Assembly (NCBI RefSeq): GCF_023278185.1
Contig: NZ_CP066356.1
Coordinates: 4,952,001-5,016,000, forward strand
DNA length: 64,000 nt
Direction of reading: 5' to 3'
DNA from: Bradyrhizobium elkanii USDA 76
GTDB taxonomy: Bacteria; Pseudomonadota; Alphaproteobacteria; Rhizobiales; Xanthobacteraceae
Numbering within the stretch: the first letter of the stretch is position 1; every line of letters starts with the position of its first letter. The position numbers and the translations under genes are program-made. Under the pieces are notes generated by a model. It was not told where the DNA came from and searched no databases. It was given only the letters and a program-made list of their open reading frames with translations. Below are positions 63,499-64,000 of this stretch, piece after piece.

Positions 63499-64000
63499 TC
63501 AGTCCTCGATCGCCGCCTCGACGAACCCCTTGGGGTCGTCGCAGAACTCGCGCATCAGCCGGTAGTGATCGGTGTCCTTCAGGCCCACCGGCTCCAGCCC
63601 ATATTTGGTAACCCGCAGCAGCGTCGCATTCGGATAGGCCATCAGCACCGGTGAATGCGTGGCCATGATCACCTGGCAGTGGCCGGTGCCGTTCATTCGG
63701 TGCAGCAGCTTGAGGAATTCGATCTGGCGCGACGGCGACAGCGCGGATTCCGGCTCGTCGAAGATGAAGATGCCCTGCCGCTGGCAACGCTCGTTGAAGA
63801 AGCGCAGGAAGCCCTCGCCGTGGGAATAGGACAGGAAGTTCGGTGGCAGGTCTCTGACGTCCACCGCTGCCTGATCCAGATAGCGCGCCACCGAAAAGAA
63901 GCTTTCCGCCCGGAAGAACCAGCCGTTGGTGATCCTGGGCAGCCAGCTGGCACGCAGCGCCGACGCAAGCGAGCCGCCCATCTTCTCAACGGCATTGCTG
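63499..64000 (-). CDS. AAA-type ATPase, C-terminal part (gene runs off the window)
   Basis: At least 166 codons; the 5' end lies beyond position 64000. Visible motifs are Walker B GIFIFDEPESALSPSRQIEFL and the H-loop QVIMATHSPVLMAYP of RecF/SMC-like AAA ATPases (AAA_21 group). The C-terminus HYRLMREFCDDPKGFVEAAIED is typical for stand-alone ATPases of this kind. Partner genes cannot be seen. Confidence 0.8.
   Translation of the reverse strand, partial: SNAVEKMGGSLASALRASWLPRITNGWFFRAESFFSVARYLDQAAVDVRDLPPNFLSYSHGEGFLRFFNERCQRQGIFIFDEPESALSPSRQIEFLKLLHRMNGTGHCQVIMATHSPVLMAYPNATLLRVTKYGLEPVGLKDTDHYRLMREFCDDPKGFVEAAIED

Overview
The window looks like a chromosomal segment of a Bradyrhizobium-type alphaproteobacterium. 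The reasons are high GC content, alphaproteobacterial LexA boxes (GTTC-N7-GTTC) in front of ssb and uvrA, a pair of GH17-type glucan synthesis genes that match the ndvB/ndvC genes of Bradyrhizobium in size and architecture, small orphan families common in that genus (for example DUF3551), and several families of palindromic intergenic repeats. No database search was run; all family calls are by eye.

Layout. 1-10.7 kb: glmS, a two-gene secreted/membrane unit, oleate hydratase, a WGR-like/adenylate cyclase fusion, a nitrilase divergent from a LysR regulator, and a DUF485 + acetate-type symporter pair. 10.8-12.1 kb: an IS110-family element inserted inside a palindromic repeat, with a readable bridge-RNA candidate. 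12.1-21 kb: glmU, a SPOR-like envelope protein, and the cyclic beta-glucan genes (ndvC-like, a secreted Ala/Pro-rich protein, ndvB-like). 21.1-24.7 kb: tRNA-Lys followed by an accessory patch with a decayed IS whose inverted ends enclose a TubC-docking/methyltransferase gene. 24.8-42.3 kb: RNase Z, many small genus-level proteins, a 3-hydroxyacyl-CoA dehydrogenase, a CNNM/CorC-type protein, a formyltransferase-like protein, RidA-like and EamA proteins, cysK with an orphan BrnA-like antitoxin, tgt without the usual zinc ligands, and a patatin lipoprotein next to a TetR regulator. 42.3-54.7 kb: asd behind a candidate Thr/Lys attenuator, queA, two cyclophilins, coaD, kup, a phosphotransferase, gyrA, a frameshifted DUF2306 gene and ssb. 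54.8-64 kb: two outer-membrane beta-barrels with the same terminator, uvrA, an orphan barstar, a frameshifted VOC gene, a PRC-barrel protein, a beta-propeller/SRPBCC pair and the end of an AAA ATPase.

How genes work together. glmS and glmU supply UDP-GlcNAc for the envelope; ndvB/ndvC make periplasmic cyclic glucan; asd supplies lysine, threonine, methionine and peptidoglycan precursors; tgt and queA are two steps of queuosine tRNA modification; ssb and uvrA are both under a predicted LexA site. The most unusual signals are the IS110 bridge RNA whose four guides match its own ends and the interrupted repeat, the leaderless attenuator of asd, and the orphan TubC-methyltransferase inside a dead IS.
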